From positions 1 through 64,000 of the forward strand of contig CAJWHT010000002.1 of assembly GCA_913041495.1 (NCBI GenBank): DNA of 64,000 bases, given 5' to 3'. This DNA is from an uncultured Desulfobacteraceae bacterium (GTDB taxonomy: Bacteria > Desulfobacterota > Desulfobacteria > Desulfobacterales > Desulfobacteraceae). How positions within the stretch are numbered: position 1 is the first letter of the stretch; each line of letters opens with the position of its first letter. Below the pieces are notes generated by a model. The model saw nothing but the letters and a program-made list of their open reading frames with translations. It did no database searches and was not told the origin of the DNA. A program made the translations under genes and the position numbers. Shown in pieces: positions 52,649 to 61,331 of the stretch.

Positions 52649-53587
52649 CTATACGCGCTGGGCAACCCGGAGTTTGGCGCTTCTGGCCATGGGGTTGGCT
52701 TTGACTTCCTCAGGCCCGGCAACAACTGGCTTCCGGGTGATGACCTTCATTGTCGTTACAAATCCGCACAGGCATTGGGGCAATGCCTTGGGGCAGGTGC
52801 ACCCGTTTTCAAAGCTGCGCAGGCTTTGTTTGACAATCCGGTCTTCCAGAGAATGAAAAGAGATGATGGAGATACGTCCGCCGGGCTTCAGCATATCCGG
52901 TATCCGGGACATAAAGGTCTCCAGACGTTCCAGTTCCTGGTTCACGGCAATACGCAAGGCCTGAAACACCCGGGTGGCCGGGTGGATCTTCTGGGCGGCA
53001 CGGGATTTCCCGGGAATCGCCCCTGCCACCAGGTCTGCCAGCTCACCGCTGGTTGTCACCGGGGCATCAGCCCTTGCTTTGACTATCCGTGCGGCCACCC
53101 TGCGGGAGAACCGCTCTTCTCCGTATTTAAAGAAGATGTCAGCCAATTGTTTTTCCGTGTAGGTATTCACCATCTCTTCCGCTGTTAAGGTATTGCGGAT
53201 GTCCATCCGCATATCAAGGGGTTCATTTTTCTGGAAACTAAAACCCCGTTTGCTCTGTGTCAGCTGGTTGAGTGAAAAGCCCAGGTCAAGGAGTATACTG
53301 TCCACCCCGGTGATGCCGCTGTCGGCAAGGATGCGGGGCAGGTCGCTGAAGTTGTTGTGATACAGCCGGACATTATCCTGATAGGAATGGAGTACTTTTT
53401 TTGCGTTGGCTATGGCATCGTTGTCCTGATCAATGCCGATGAGGATGCCGCCGGGCAAAATGGCCCTGACGGTTGAAAGGGCATGGCCGGCACCGCCAAG
53501 GGTGCAGTCCACACATAGATCCCCGGGGCTTAAATTCTGGTAGTCATGCACCTCCTTTGGCATGACTGAAATATGTTCAAAAGCCAT
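52649..53587 (-). CDS. rsmH: 16S rRNA (cytosine-1402 N4) methyltransferase
   Basis: RsmH (MraW) methylates C1402 in the ribosomal P site. The family opening HISVMPKEVHDYQNLSPGDLCVDCTLGGAGH includes the SAM loop. DLGFSLNQLTQSKRGFSF and FHSLEDRIVKQSLR are further diagnostic segments. 312 residues. It is the second gene of the dcw cluster, two bases after mraZ. Confidence 0.96.
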   Translation of the reverse strand: MAFEHISVMPKEVHDYQNLSPGDLCVDCTLGGAGHALSTVRAILPGGILIGIDQDNDAIANAKKVLHSYQDNVRLYHNNFSDLPRILADSGITGVDSILLDLGFSLNQLTQSKRGFSFQKNEPLDMRMDIRNTLTAEEMVNTYTEKQLADIFFKYGEERFSRRVAARIVKARADAPVTTSGELADLVAGAIPGKSRAAQKIHPATRVFQALRIAVNQELERLETFMSRIPDMLKPGGRISIISFHSLEDRIVKQSLRSFENGCTCPKALPQCLCGFVTTMKVITRKPVVAGPEEVKANPMARSAKLRVAQRV

Positions 53588-53589
53588 AT

Positions 53590-54030
53590 TTACAACCCTA
53601 GGGAAGCAATTTCCTCTCTTACTTCCTCTTTTTCAAGTTCCTGCTCCATCTTGAGGTTTTCCTGATCCCATTTTTCTCTGGACCATATTTCAAACCGGTC
53701 CAGCACACCCACAAGAACGATGTCCTTTTCTATCCCTGCGTATTCCCTCAGGCTCTGGGGGATGAGAATCCTGTCCTGCTTGTCGCATTTAAGCGGACTG
53801 GCATTCCCCAGAAAGAACCGTTTGAACCGTTCCATGGCAGCACTTTTTGCTGCCCGGATTCTCTGTTCAAGGCTCTTCCACTCGCTGAAGGTGTAGGCAT
53901 AAATACAGCCGTCCTTGATTGAGACCACGACCCCGTATTCATCATCGGCCTTCAGGACGTTCCGGAACCGTGCCGGAATGATTATCCTGCCCTTTGGGTC
54001 GATTGTATGAAAGGAGCTTGATCGAAACAC
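53590..54030 (-). CDS. mraZ: Transcriptional regulator MraZ
   Basis: MraZ contains two AbrB-like DNA-binding repeats (FHTIDPKGRIIIPARFR and CDKQDRILIPQSLREYA) and regulates its own dcw operon through short repeats near the promoter. 146 residues. Translation starts at a GTG at 54030, with GAGGATAA upstream. It is the first gene of the cluster, and the 435-base region upstream carries candidate binding repeats. Confidence 0.95.
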   Translation of the reverse strand: MFRSSSFHTIDPKGRIIIPARFRNVLKADDEYGVVVSIKDGCIYAYTFSEWKSLEQRIRAAKSAAMERFKRFFLGNASPLKCDKQDRILIPQSLREYAGIEKDIVLVGVLDRFEIWSREKWDQENLKMEQELEKEEVREEIASLGL

Positions 54031-54059
54031 TTATCCTCAGCCTCAGTAAAAATTTACCT

Positions 54060-54160
54060 CCACTTTCCACCACCTTACGACACACTTTTACGAAATTCTG
54101 CGCGTAAGTCAAGGATTAAATTAATATTTTCAAAAAAGTAATCTGTGAAACTATTGTCAA
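54060..54160 (-). promoter_or_regulatory. mraZ promoter region with GTGG repeats
   Basis: On the minus strand, GGTGGTGGAAAGTGGAGG lies about 30-45 bases before the mraZ start and contains three GTGG units, similar in kind to the short repeats bound by MraZ. Upstream are TTGACT (54107-54112) and TTGACA (54155-54160), possible -35 elements, but no convincing -10 box could be fixed. Confidence 0.4.
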
Positions 54161-54198
54161 TAAAGGATGTTTGGATTTTATGCGTAAAATGGACCAAA

Positions 54199-54235
54199 GT
54201 GGAGAAACAGGTGGGGGAAAGTGGTGTGTATGTGG
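54199..54235 (+). repeat. Four GTGG boxes at about one helical turn
   Basis: GTGG occurs at 54199, 54211, 54221 and 54232, spaced 12, 10 and 11 bases, on the strand opposite to mraZ. The region 54031-54465 otherwise shows no gene; further downstream it holds GC-rich, low-complexity sequence (GGTGGGGTGGTGG, GGCAATGCCGGAAACGGCAGG). Confidence 0.4.
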
Positions 54236-54465
54236 CGGTTTTGAATCCGGCTTAATGAAATCAATGGGTTATCATGTGGATGCCGCAGCCGGCGTGTAAA
54301 AGTGGTGGGGTGGTGGATGATCGTGGAGGTGCTGGGGAGGACCGTGGGTGGAACGTTATTTAAGAGGGGAAATGCCGGTGATTAAAGCGGCCTGCAACGC
54401 CCCTTGGAACGGGGTGGCAATGCCGGAAACGGCAGGAAACCTTCAGGGGGGGGGCAGGCCGGGGG

Positions 54466-54870
54466 CTAATCAAGAAATCTATCTATGGTATCTTTGAGTT
54501 CTGCCAGCCGGAAGGGTTTGGCAATGATGCCTTTGAGTCCGTAGGCCTTGTAATCGGCCATTACCGGGTCATTGGAGTATCCGGAAGAGACCAGGATGCG
54601 GGCATCCGGATCCAGGGACAGGATTTCGGTGGCCGCCTCTTTGCCCCCTTTTCCGCCGGGGATGGTGAGGTCCATAATCACCAGGTGATAGGTGTCTCCA
54701 TCTTCCATGGCCCTTTGGTATTCTGTCACTGCCTCTTCTCCGTCGGCAGTAAGGGCTACGGTATGGCCGAATTTCTCAAGCATTTTTTTGCTGATGCTGC
54801 GGATGTGTTCTTCATCGTCCATTACCAGAATATTTGCGCCGCCTTCTCTGTTTGTCTGCTGTGTGTTCAT
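54466..54870 (-). CDS. Response regulator receiver protein
   Basis: A 134-residue receiver domain with DDEEH, phospho-Asp in VIMDLTIPGGKGG, SSGYS and the Lys of IAKPFRL. The ATG at 54870 has an excellent ribosome site (AAGGAGG) six bases upstream, so it is probably translated independently even though the reading frame continues upstream into a piece of a kinase domain. The motif DLTIPGGKGGKEA is typical of receivers attached to PAS hybrid kinases of deltaproteobacteria. Its cognate kinase seems to be lost (see the neighbouring fragment). Confidence 0.8.
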   Translation of the reverse strand: MNTQQTNREGGANILVMDDEEHIRSISKKMLEKFGHTVALTADGEEAVTEYQRAMEDGDTYHLVIMDLTIPGGKGGKEAATEILSLDPDARILVSSGYSNDPVMADYKAYGLKGIIAKPFRLAELKDTIDRFLD

Positions 54871-55008
54871 GATTCCCTCCTTGGACATTTCCGGCGGTTC
54901 CGCCGGCAGATAATAAACCCTTATAATTGTACCTGAACCCCGTTGTGATGCAACACAAATATGTCCCCGGTGCCGTTTGACAATGGAATTGCAGATGGAA
55001 AGGCCCAT
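54871..55008 (-). pseudogene. 3' remnant of a histidine kinase ATPase domain
   Basis: In frame with and just upstream of the receiver gene, about 45 codons encode MGLSICNSIVKRHRGHICVAS and GSGTIIRVYYLPAE, the last helix and strand of a HATPase domain. Everything 5' of this (the remaining ATP site, the phospho-histidine helix and sensor) is missing. The break lies within a few bases of the stop codon of the adjacent binding-protein gene. Confidence 0.75.
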
Positions 55009-55013
55009 TCTGT

Positions 55014-56084
55014 TCAGGGGTCACGTCTCATATTTTGGTTGGCAAGAATTTTATCGATCATGTCATCGGTCAGGTCGAGATTAAAAAAACGATGATAAAA
55101 ATTACGAATTTCAGCCTTCAGATCAATATGCTCGAAACGCTGCGGATATACTTTTTGGGCAGTCCAGAGGATTGCCAGCGGGGTTTCAAGACCGCCGGGA
55201 TGTCCCCATCTGGAAATCCCGACGGGAATGGGAAATACTTTTTTTTGGTTAACGGCCTTGATGGGGGCCCATTTTTGATCGGTGAGGATTTCATGGTCCA
55301 CCCCGTCTTCGTTGACGATTATCACATCCGGGTTCCACAGGATGATCTGTTCAATATCGGCAAAATACTTCCCCCCCCGGGCCTGCAGCCTTGATTCCAC
55401 TGAAACATTTATCACTCCGGCAGCTTTGGTCCAGTCGGCCTCAAGCGTTCCCGGAGCGTCGGTACGCGTCGGTTCGTTGGAAGAGTGATAGATCCTTATC
55501 CGCTCTTTTTGTCCGATATGATCCGTCACCTGTTTGACCCGGGATATGACGTTTCGATAGTATTGTGTATACGCTTTGGCTTTATTCGTTTTACCGACAG
55601 CCTTTCCGATTTGTTCGATAATGGTCATTTGCTGGGCCATACTCCGGTAGCCGGCAATAAAATAGGGCAGGTTGAACTGTTCCAGTTTCTTGATTTCAGA
55701 CGCAATGGTGGCTGTATCGGGTTTTAAAAAGACGATATCCGGCCGTGTTTTTAACAAGGCCTCAATATGGATCACTCCCCCTCGGGCCGGCACCGGTGTG
55801 TTTCTGATTTCCGGTTGGATCCGGTTTAAGAGTACATCTTTTTTCAATCCGTTTACAATGGCCACCATATCCCCGCCTCGGCCGAGCATGGTCACAACAT
55901 GACCTGTGAACGCATACAGGCAGGCAATTCGCTCCGGAGCGTTTTCAAGGAGAACCCGTCTGCCGGCAGAGTCGGTCACATGGAACGGTTCGCAGTATGC
56001 TTTGGGTATAAAAAATAAGGCAGTGAATAGAAGACGAATTGCAACGCTTTTAGCATACCTTTTAAAATGTACATATTGCATCAT
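55014..56084 (-). CDS. Periplasmic binding protein of a FecBCD/BtuF-type ABC transporter
   Basis: A binding protein of the iron-siderophore/cobalamin class, 356 residues. A signal peptide (hydrophobic IRLLFTALFFIPKAYC) is followed by the typical start of the mature protein, HVTDSAGRRVLLENAPERIACLYAF, and an ILWNPDVIIVNEDG segment in the second lobe. The expected rigid helix between two lobes fits the middle region (MAQQMTIIEQIGKAVGK). It is the last gene of a permease-ATPase-binding-protein operon. No cobalamin riboswitch was seen, so an iron chelate is somewhat more likely, but the ligand is unknown. Confidence 0.85.
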   Translation of the reverse strand: MMQYVHFKRYAKSVAIRLLFTALFFIPKAYCEPFHVTDSAGRRVLLENAPERIACLYAFTGHVVTMLGRGGDMVAIVNGLKKDVLLNRIQPEIRNTPVPARGGVIHIEALLKTRPDIVFLKPDTATIASEIKKLEQFNLPYFIAGYRSMAQQMTIIEQIGKAVGKTNKAKAYTQYYRNVISRVKQVTDHIGQKERIRIYHSSNEPTRTDAPGTLEADWTKAAGVINVSVESRLQARGGKYFADIEQIILWNPDVIIVNEDGVDHEILTDQKWAPIKAVNQKKVFPIPVGISRWGHPGGLETPLAILWTAQKVYPQRFEHIDLKAEIRNFYHRFFNLDLTDDMIDKILANQNMRRDP

Positions 56085-56909
56085 CTATGCTTCCTTTGTG
56101 GTTGAGATCGGAAATATCTGTTTTATTTTTCCGGTTTTTTGTGTGTTGTACTCCATGATGCACGTGTCAACGCCGTAGTATCTTCTCAGGTTTTCCCAGG
56201 TAAGGGCATCAGACGGTGAGCCTTCCATATGAAGTTGCTCGCGATGAAGAAACCCAACTTCGATATCCAGACCCTGATTTTCAAGGAAAAAGGCGTGATT
56301 GGGAAAATGGGTGGCCATGATCAGGGTTTTGCCTTGGTTCCTTATTAATCGGACAATGGTTTCAAGAACGGTGATTTCATGCTTGAAGTCCAAGTGGGCT
56401 GTGGGTTCGTCCATTACAATAATGGGTGTATCCTGCACCAGTGCCCGAATGATCATCACCAACTGGGTTTCACCACCGCTTAACCGGGTGTAGTCCCTAT
56501 GGGCCAGGTGGGACAGATTGAACTGTGCCAGGGTGGCGTCAACAATCCGAAGGTCTTTGGGGCCTGGTGATCCAAATGTATGGGTATAGGCTGACCTTCC
56601 CATTAGAAGTACATCCCTGACTGAAAAAGAAAAGTGTTTTGCGTGGTTCTGCGGTACAAAAGCCAGAACTCTTGCGATCTGTCCCGGGGACAGATGCCTG
56701 ATATCTTTTCCATTTATATAAATACTGCCGTGGGTCAACCTGTGGATGCCCAGCAGGGCGTCCATGAGTGTGGTTTTACCGCTTCCGTTGGGCCCCAGAA
56801 TGCAAAGGGTGCTTCCCGGATGGACCTCCAGCGTGATATTTTTAAATATAGACGTATCCCCATAGGAGAAACCGGCGTTATTTAGAGTCAGCGATGTCAT
56901 AGTTACCAT
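56085..56909 (-). CDS. ABC transporter ATP-binding protein, FecE/BtuD type
   Basis: An ATPase of the iron-chelate/B12 import family, 274 residues: Walker A GPNGSGKTT near residue 40, signature LSGGETQ, Walker B PIIVMDEPTAHLD, switch His in MATHFPNHAF. The C-terminal 25 residues extend beyond the domain. It overlaps the permease gene upstream by seven bases and abuts the binding-protein gene, so the three are one unit. Confidence 0.92.
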   Translation of the reverse strand: MVTMTSLTLNNAGFSYGDTSIFKNITLEVHPGSTLCILGPNGSGKTTLMDALLGIHRLTHGSIYINGKDIRHLSPGQIARVLAFVPQNHAKHFSFSVRDVLLMGRSAYTHTFGSPGPKDLRIVDATLAQFNLSHLAHRDYTRLSGGETQLVMIIRALVQDTPIIVMDEPTAHLDFKHEITVLETIVRLIRNQGKTLIMATHFPNHAFFLENQGLDIEVGFLHREQLHMEGSPSDALTWENLRRYYGVDTCIMEYNTQKTGKIKQIFPISTTKEA

Positions 56910-57901
56910 TGGCGGCCTTTGGTTTTTTTCAGCAGGTAGATGAAAAAAGGTCCGCCCAAAATGGAGGTTAAAATTCCCAGAGGCATTTCACTGCTGGTCA
57001 AAAGCCGGCTGATGTCATCAACGATGATCAGAAAGCAAGCGCCAATGCTGATGCAGGCGGGTATCAGCCTGCGATTATCATTCCCGGTGAGCATGCGACC
57101 CATATGGGGTACCACAAGTCCAATCCATCCGATGACTCCGCTGACACAGACCGCTCCGGCTGTTGCCAAAGTGGCGCAGATGATCACAAAAAGCCGGTAG
57201 GCTTTAACGTTCAATCCCAGGGATTGGGCCTCCCGGTCTCCCATGGCAAGGACGTTGAGTTTCCATTTGACGGCAATAAGGCCGATAGTTCCGGCTATCA
57301 TGGGAATTCCTGCCACCAGGATATGGGTATAATCAGCGCGTGACAGGCTTCCCATAAGCCAGAAAACGATGGCCGGCAACTCGTCCATCGGATCTGCCAC
57401 GTATTTTAAAAAAGAAATTAAGGCTGAGAAAACAGAGCCCACAATAACACCGCCAAGAACAAGGGTGATGGATTGATTGGCAGAGGTAAACCGGCCGATG
57501 ATAAAACACAGCAGTACTGCAATCAGGCCGAATCCGAAAGAAAAAGGGTACACCCAGAAAAAATGATCAAACAGGATCAGGGCCAGCGCCGCACCGAATC
57601 CTGCTCCGGAACTGACACCCAGCATGCCCGAACTCACTAATGGATTTCTGAACATCCCCTGAAAGGCTGCGCCACTGACAGATAAGCTGGCGCCCACCAT
57701 TGCGCCCAAAATAATACGCGGCAGCCGGATATGAACAACGATGCCCAGATGCGTCGGATCTACGTTGTGGTTTAAAACAAGGCCAAAAAGAACGTTAAAG
57801 ACGTTTTCGATCGTTAGTGGATATCGTCCAAAAAAGATTGATATGCCTGCCAGGAGTGCCGGGATGGTTACAAGAATAATGTAAAATCGGGTCAGGCGCA
57901 T
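56903..57901 (-). CDS. ABC transporter permease, FecCD/BtuC type
   Basis: A FecCD-family permease of 332 residues with about ten helices. Diagnostic segments are RLPRIILGAMVGASLSVSGAAFQGMFRNPLVSSGMLGVSSGAGFGA near the start and GVIGWIGLVVPHMGRMLTGNDNRRLIPA near the end, including the coupling helix that docks on the ATPase. It would function as a homodimer. First gene of the importer unit, 102 bases after the DDTD gene. Confidence 0.92.
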   Translation of the reverse strand: MRLTRFYIILVTIPALLAGISIFFGRYPLTIENVFNVLFGLVLNHNVDPTHLGIVVHIRLPRIILGAMVGASLSVSGAAFQGMFRNPLVSSGMLGVSSGAGFGAALALILFDHFFWVYPFSFGFGLIAVLLCFIIGRFTSANQSITLVLGGVIVGSVFSALISFLKYVADPMDELPAIVFWLMGSLSRADYTHILVAGIPMIAGTIGLIAVKWKLNVLAMGDREAQSLGLNVKAYRLFVIICATLATAGAVCVSGVIGWIGLVVPHMGRMLTGNDNRRLIPACISIGACFLIIVDDISRLLTSSEMPLGILTSILGGPFFIYLLKKTKGRQW

Positions 57902-58003
57902 ATAAAAACCGGTTTAACTGAAAATTGATAATAGCCGTGGTGTGGCTGGAAGGTGAAAAAGTTTTTAAAATCAATTTGGGCGCAGCGTTTTTGGTTGCCA
58001 GGG

Positions 58004-58753
58004 TTAATACTGTTTTGCTTCCTGTTTGGTCAGTGTCCTGAAAACCGGCTCCCCATTGATTCGGTTTTCGTTTTCCATCAGCACAATTACCTGTTTGCCG
58101 TTGACCCGCACGGTTTTGGTTTTTTCCGATCCGATACTAACATGGGTCTGACCGTTTACCGGTCGGTGGTCTGGGGTTACCAGATCTTCGATAAAATCGT
58201 ACCCCATAAGCGTGTCAAGCGTGACGGTTTCGCCGGGAAGCCCTAAATGATACCATCCCCGATATCGCCCATCATTGCCGGACAGCCGCAGGCCTGCGCC
58301 TGCCAAGGCACCGACAACTCCCTGGCCGGTTCCGCCGTGTTCGGATAGATGAATATTCAGTTGTTGCGCCAGATCATAGGCAGAGCGCTTGGACAGTACC
58401 TCCCTTTTAGCAGACCTGCCATAGGCAATAAGCGAATTTTCATCCAGATTGCCATCCAGGGGGACGACACACAGGCCGGGATCAGATCCTTTTTGAGATC
58501 GTTCTTCCAGAAAGGCGGCCATGAAATCAATGAGATCACCGATATTATCTTGGGCGCAGACCAGCTCAAAACACATGGCAGAGTTATGGGAGGTATACGG
58601 CACATCTTCGTGGACAAATAATTGATGCCTGCTGATGGGGGAAATGATTCCCTGGCTATTTTGTGTGATCAGCTCTCCCAGTTCCTGGGCAAGCCATCCG
58701 GTGCCTTTGGTTCCGGGCATGTCCGTATCATCGATACATACCAGATGATTCAT
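58004..58753 (-). CDS. DDTD-motif protein related to the TiaS kinase domain
   Basis: A 249-residue soluble protein that opens with CIDDTDMPGTKGTG, matching the IDDTDSxxGxCTT motif of the archaeal tRNA-Ile2 agmatinylcytidine synthetase TiaS. Its middle part TGQGVVGALAGAGLRLSGNDGR resembles the TiaS segment around GLIGALAAIG. The nucleic-acid-binding tail of TiaS is missing. The start at 58753 has AAAGGG upstream; the longer ORF is unsupported. It lies between the TonB receptor and the ABC permease on the same strand, so a role in handling the imported compound (for example an ATP-dependent modification) is more likely than tRNA work. Family assignment is tentative. Confidence 0.55.
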   Translation of the reverse strand: MNHLVCIDDTDMPGTKGTGWLAQELGELITQNSQGIISPISRHQLFVHEDVPYTSHNSAMCFELVCAQDNIGDLIDFMAAFLEERSQKGSDPGLCVVPLDGNLDENSLIAYGRSAKREVLSKRSAYDLAQQLNIHLSEHGGTGQGVVGALAGAGLRLSGNDGRYRGWYHLGLPGETVTLDTLMGYDFIEDLVTPDHRPVNGQTHVSIGSEKTKTVRVNGKQVIVLMENENRINGEPVFRTLTKQEAKQY

Positions 58754-58895
58754 TGCATTGACCCTTTTGGGCTGTGGCGGGCCCGTTCGGTTGGCCCCGC
58801 CGTGATTTTTATATGAAAGAACCAAACAACCAGTTGGAATCTTTAATGGTTTGTTGTGGGCACACCGAATAACATTCATGGGCGGCCCATGGCCG

Positions 58896-60869
58896 TTATT
58901 GGAACCTGACCGTCAGGCCTGCAAAGGCAGATCTGCCTGGCTGGGGATATCCGTAGGATTCTTCATAGTCTTCATCAAAGAGGTTGTCCGCTCCGATAAA
59001 CAGAGACAGGTTCTCTTTGTACACGTTTTGCTCAATCTTGAGATTCACGATCTGGTATTCCGAAATTTCACCCTGATCATAGGTGGAATTGTAAAGGTAT
59101 TGTTTGCTGATATACATGTAATCGGCACTGATGGTCATGCCGAAACCAAATCGGTAGGACGCGTCCAGGACAAATTTATGTTCCGGCCGGTACTGCAGTT
59201 CGTCTTTCAAGGTGCCGTCTGATTTATCCTTGGCATCGAGCCAGGTATAGCTCGCTCCGATCCGGCCTTTGCCCAAAATTGATTTGTCGATGCGAATTTC
59301 CACGCCTTTGAACTCATACTCATCGTTGTTGGCAAACAGGTTGGTGTTATCGTCTTTTTCGATGTAATTTTGAACGTCACTGAAAAATACCAACAGATCG
59401 ATCTCCATATCCCAGGGCAGCCTCTGGTTGATCCCGGCTTCATAGTTGTCGGCTTTTTCAGGTTTCAAAGTAGAGACACCGCTGTTTGAATCGTAAAGCT
59501 GGCGGATGGACGGGAACCTGATTTTTCTGGCATAAGAGGCACGAAGCGTTGTGCTGTCGGTGGCATCATAGCTTGTTCCGACCATGTAGGATATATCATC
59601 GTCATCACTGCCGACTTCTTTTTCATACCAGTGGCTGCTGAACCCTGCCACCAGATCAAGTTTGTTCACCGGGCTGATCCGGTATTCTATGGCTGTCGAG
59701 TATAATTGGGTTTCATATTCATTGTAATAATTAACTGCCGGATTATTATTTCTTTCAACTATGTCCAGGTCCGTGGTGTATTTATCTTCCTGGGCGGATG
59801 CGGATACCGCAAGGCTGCCTGCCGTATCGAAATCGAAATTGGTTTGCAGCGTACCCCCTTGGATATCGGTCTTGGTTTTATCCAGGTAAGAATTTTTTCT
59901 AACCATGGAATCGTAGTCTTCGTCATCATAACGGGCGTCGTCCTGTTCCTGGGTGTTGACAAAAATCCACCCCCTGAAGCTTAAAAGGCCTGCAGGATCA
60001 TAATCAACTGAAAGCTGGCTGGAAAAAGTTTCGTAATCATCAACCCGGTCATATTTGGGATTTTTTCCGAAGGGGTCTGAATTGTCTTTGGTGCTGCCGG
60101 GAGTCCCGAATTCACCGCTGCCATGCCCCATGGTCAATCCCAGTTCAAGTTGTTTATTGACTTCGAATCCCATATTGCCGAAAAAATTGACTTTTTTATC
60201 GTCGCTGTTGTCTCTGAGGCCGCCGTCTTCATAGGTATTGGAATCATAGCTGTCAGACAACAGATAGCCTTTCTGGTGATTCTGACTGGCACCGGCGAAA
60301 AAATTGATCCGGTCTTTTCCACCGGAAAGATTTGCACGACTGTAGTGGTTGCCCCGTTCATCCATTTGAGCGGTGGCGTCGCCGTGAAGCCCGGATGTTC
60401 CCTGTTTGGTAACAATGTTGATTACACCGGCAAGGCCGCCCTGGCCGTAGAGCACAGAATGGGTGCCGTATGAAACCTTGATTTTTGAAATATTTTCCAC
60501 AGGGATCAAATGGGGGTCAAACTGCTGGTCCCAGGTTGAGTTGAGCGGTATCCCGTTGAGCAGGATAATGGTATGCCGGCTTCTCAGGCCGCGGACATTT
60601 ACCCGCGGGGTCCCCTTGCTGCCTTTGGAAATATCCAGGCCGGGAAGCAGTTCAAGTGCCTGGTCAAGAGACTGGATATTTTTCTGTGCGATATCATCTG
60701 CATTGATCTCATAGGTGGTATTGACTTTTTCTCCGGTTGCATTGCCAAGGACGACAACTTCACCCAGTGAATACACCTTTGTTGGAGCGGGCTTTTCTGC
60801 AAAGACTGCATTCAGGTTGAAGAAAATCAGAGCAAATATTGCCAACGTACAGATTTTTACAGGTTTCAT
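58896..60869 (-). CDS. TonB-dependent outer-membrane receptor
   Basis: An outer-membrane gated porin for a large ligand. A signal peptide (MKPVKICTLAIFALIFFNLNAVFA) precedes a TonB-box-like stretch (SLGEVVVLG), the plug domain (LDQALELLPGLDI, VNVRGLRSRHTIILLNGIPL, GQGGLAGVINIVTKQG) and a 22-strand barrel ending GLTVRFQ. The ATG at 60869 gives 657 residues; the earlier ATG at 60926 would add a polar leader. The barrel has the BtuB/CirA-type size. Downstream genes give the matching ABC importer, and exbB-exbD-tonB lie divergently, so a full uptake route is encoded here. Confidence 0.9.
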   Translation of the reverse strand: MKPVKICTLAIFALIFFNLNAVFAEKPAPTKVYSLGEVVVLGNATGEKVNTTYEINADDIAQKNIQSLDQALELLPGLDISKGSKGTPRVNVRGLRSRHTIILLNGIPLNSTWDQQFDPHLIPVENISKIKVSYGTHSVLYGQGGLAGVINIVTKQGTSGLHGDATAQMDERGNHYSRANLSGGKDRINFFAGASQNHQKGYLLSDSYDSNTYEDGGLRDNSDDKKVNFFGNMGFEVNKQLELGLTMGHGSGEFGTPGSTKDNSDPFGKNPKYDRVDDYETFSSQLSVDYDPAGLLSFRGWIFVNTQEQDDARYDDEDYDSMVRKNSYLDKTKTDIQGGTLQTNFDFDTAGSLAVSASAQEDKYTTDLDIVERNNNPAVNYYNEYETQLYSTAIEYRISPVNKLDLVAGFSSHWYEKEVGSDDDDISYMVGTSYDATDSTTLRASYARKIRFPSIRQLYDSNSGVSTLKPEKADNYEAGINQRLPWDMEIDLLVFFSDVQNYIEKDDNTNLFANNDEYEFKGVEIRIDKSILGKGRIGASYTWLDAKDKSDGTLKDELQYRPEHKFVLDASYRFGFGMTISADYMYISKQYLYNSTYDQGEISEYQIVNLKIEQNVYKENLSLFIGADNLFDEDYEESYGYPQPGRSAFAGLTVRFQ

Positions 60870-60926
60870 GTCTGTGTGATCCGCCTTTGTTTTATAATAG
60901 TAGTAAGGTGATTGCATGGTTTTCAA

Positions 60927-61331
60927 TCATCTTTGGTTTCTTTTGTCAATTATTAATATTTTATTGGATTATAAAGACAATAAATTACTATAAATAACAA
61001 CCTTGCGTAGGTGCGACTGAAATAATGCAGGTCAGAAGATGCCTTCTTGTCGCAGACGGATGGCATTGGGAGGGGACGCAACGCTGTAAAGATGCCTGCT
61101 GTTTATGTCTGAAATTATTTTTTTTACATACGTTTAGGGCGTATAGTGCCAAAGTCTGGTAAGCTGATATATGGGTTTTGGTAAATAATCGTAATTTAGG
61201 GTTGTTTTTGAGGTCTGAAATCGTACCATCATTGACAATGTCGCTCAAAAGATTAATAAATTCCAAAAATCGGTATCATGTAACTGAATTGCCACTGAGG
61301 AGAAAGTAAGATAGAGACGGCCATAAATACC
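60927..61331. other. Divergent intergenic region with a structured, repeat-bearing element
   Basis: This 405-base gap separates the receptor from the repeat-protein operon and must hold both promoters. At 61027-61099, GCAGG pairs with a distal CCTGC, and two direct copies of AAGATGCCT (61036, 61089) can each pair with one central GGCATT (61062). It is GC-richer than the flanks. It could be an RNA element, a dispersed repeat or an operator array. No Fur box or cobalamin-riboswitch core was recognised. A minus-strand ORF (60988-61266) here does not look like a gene. Confidence 0.4.

Noticed and set aside
60988-61266. 92-codon minus-strand ORF rich in Cys and His
   Set aside because: No ribosome site was identified, the reading crosses the structured repeat element, and the sequence does not resemble a folded protein.
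60870-61331. Cobalamin riboswitch, c-di-GMP riboswitch or Fur box controlling the TonB receptor
   Set aside because: GACGC and GCGAC fragments are present, but the conserved cores of these elements could not be found.
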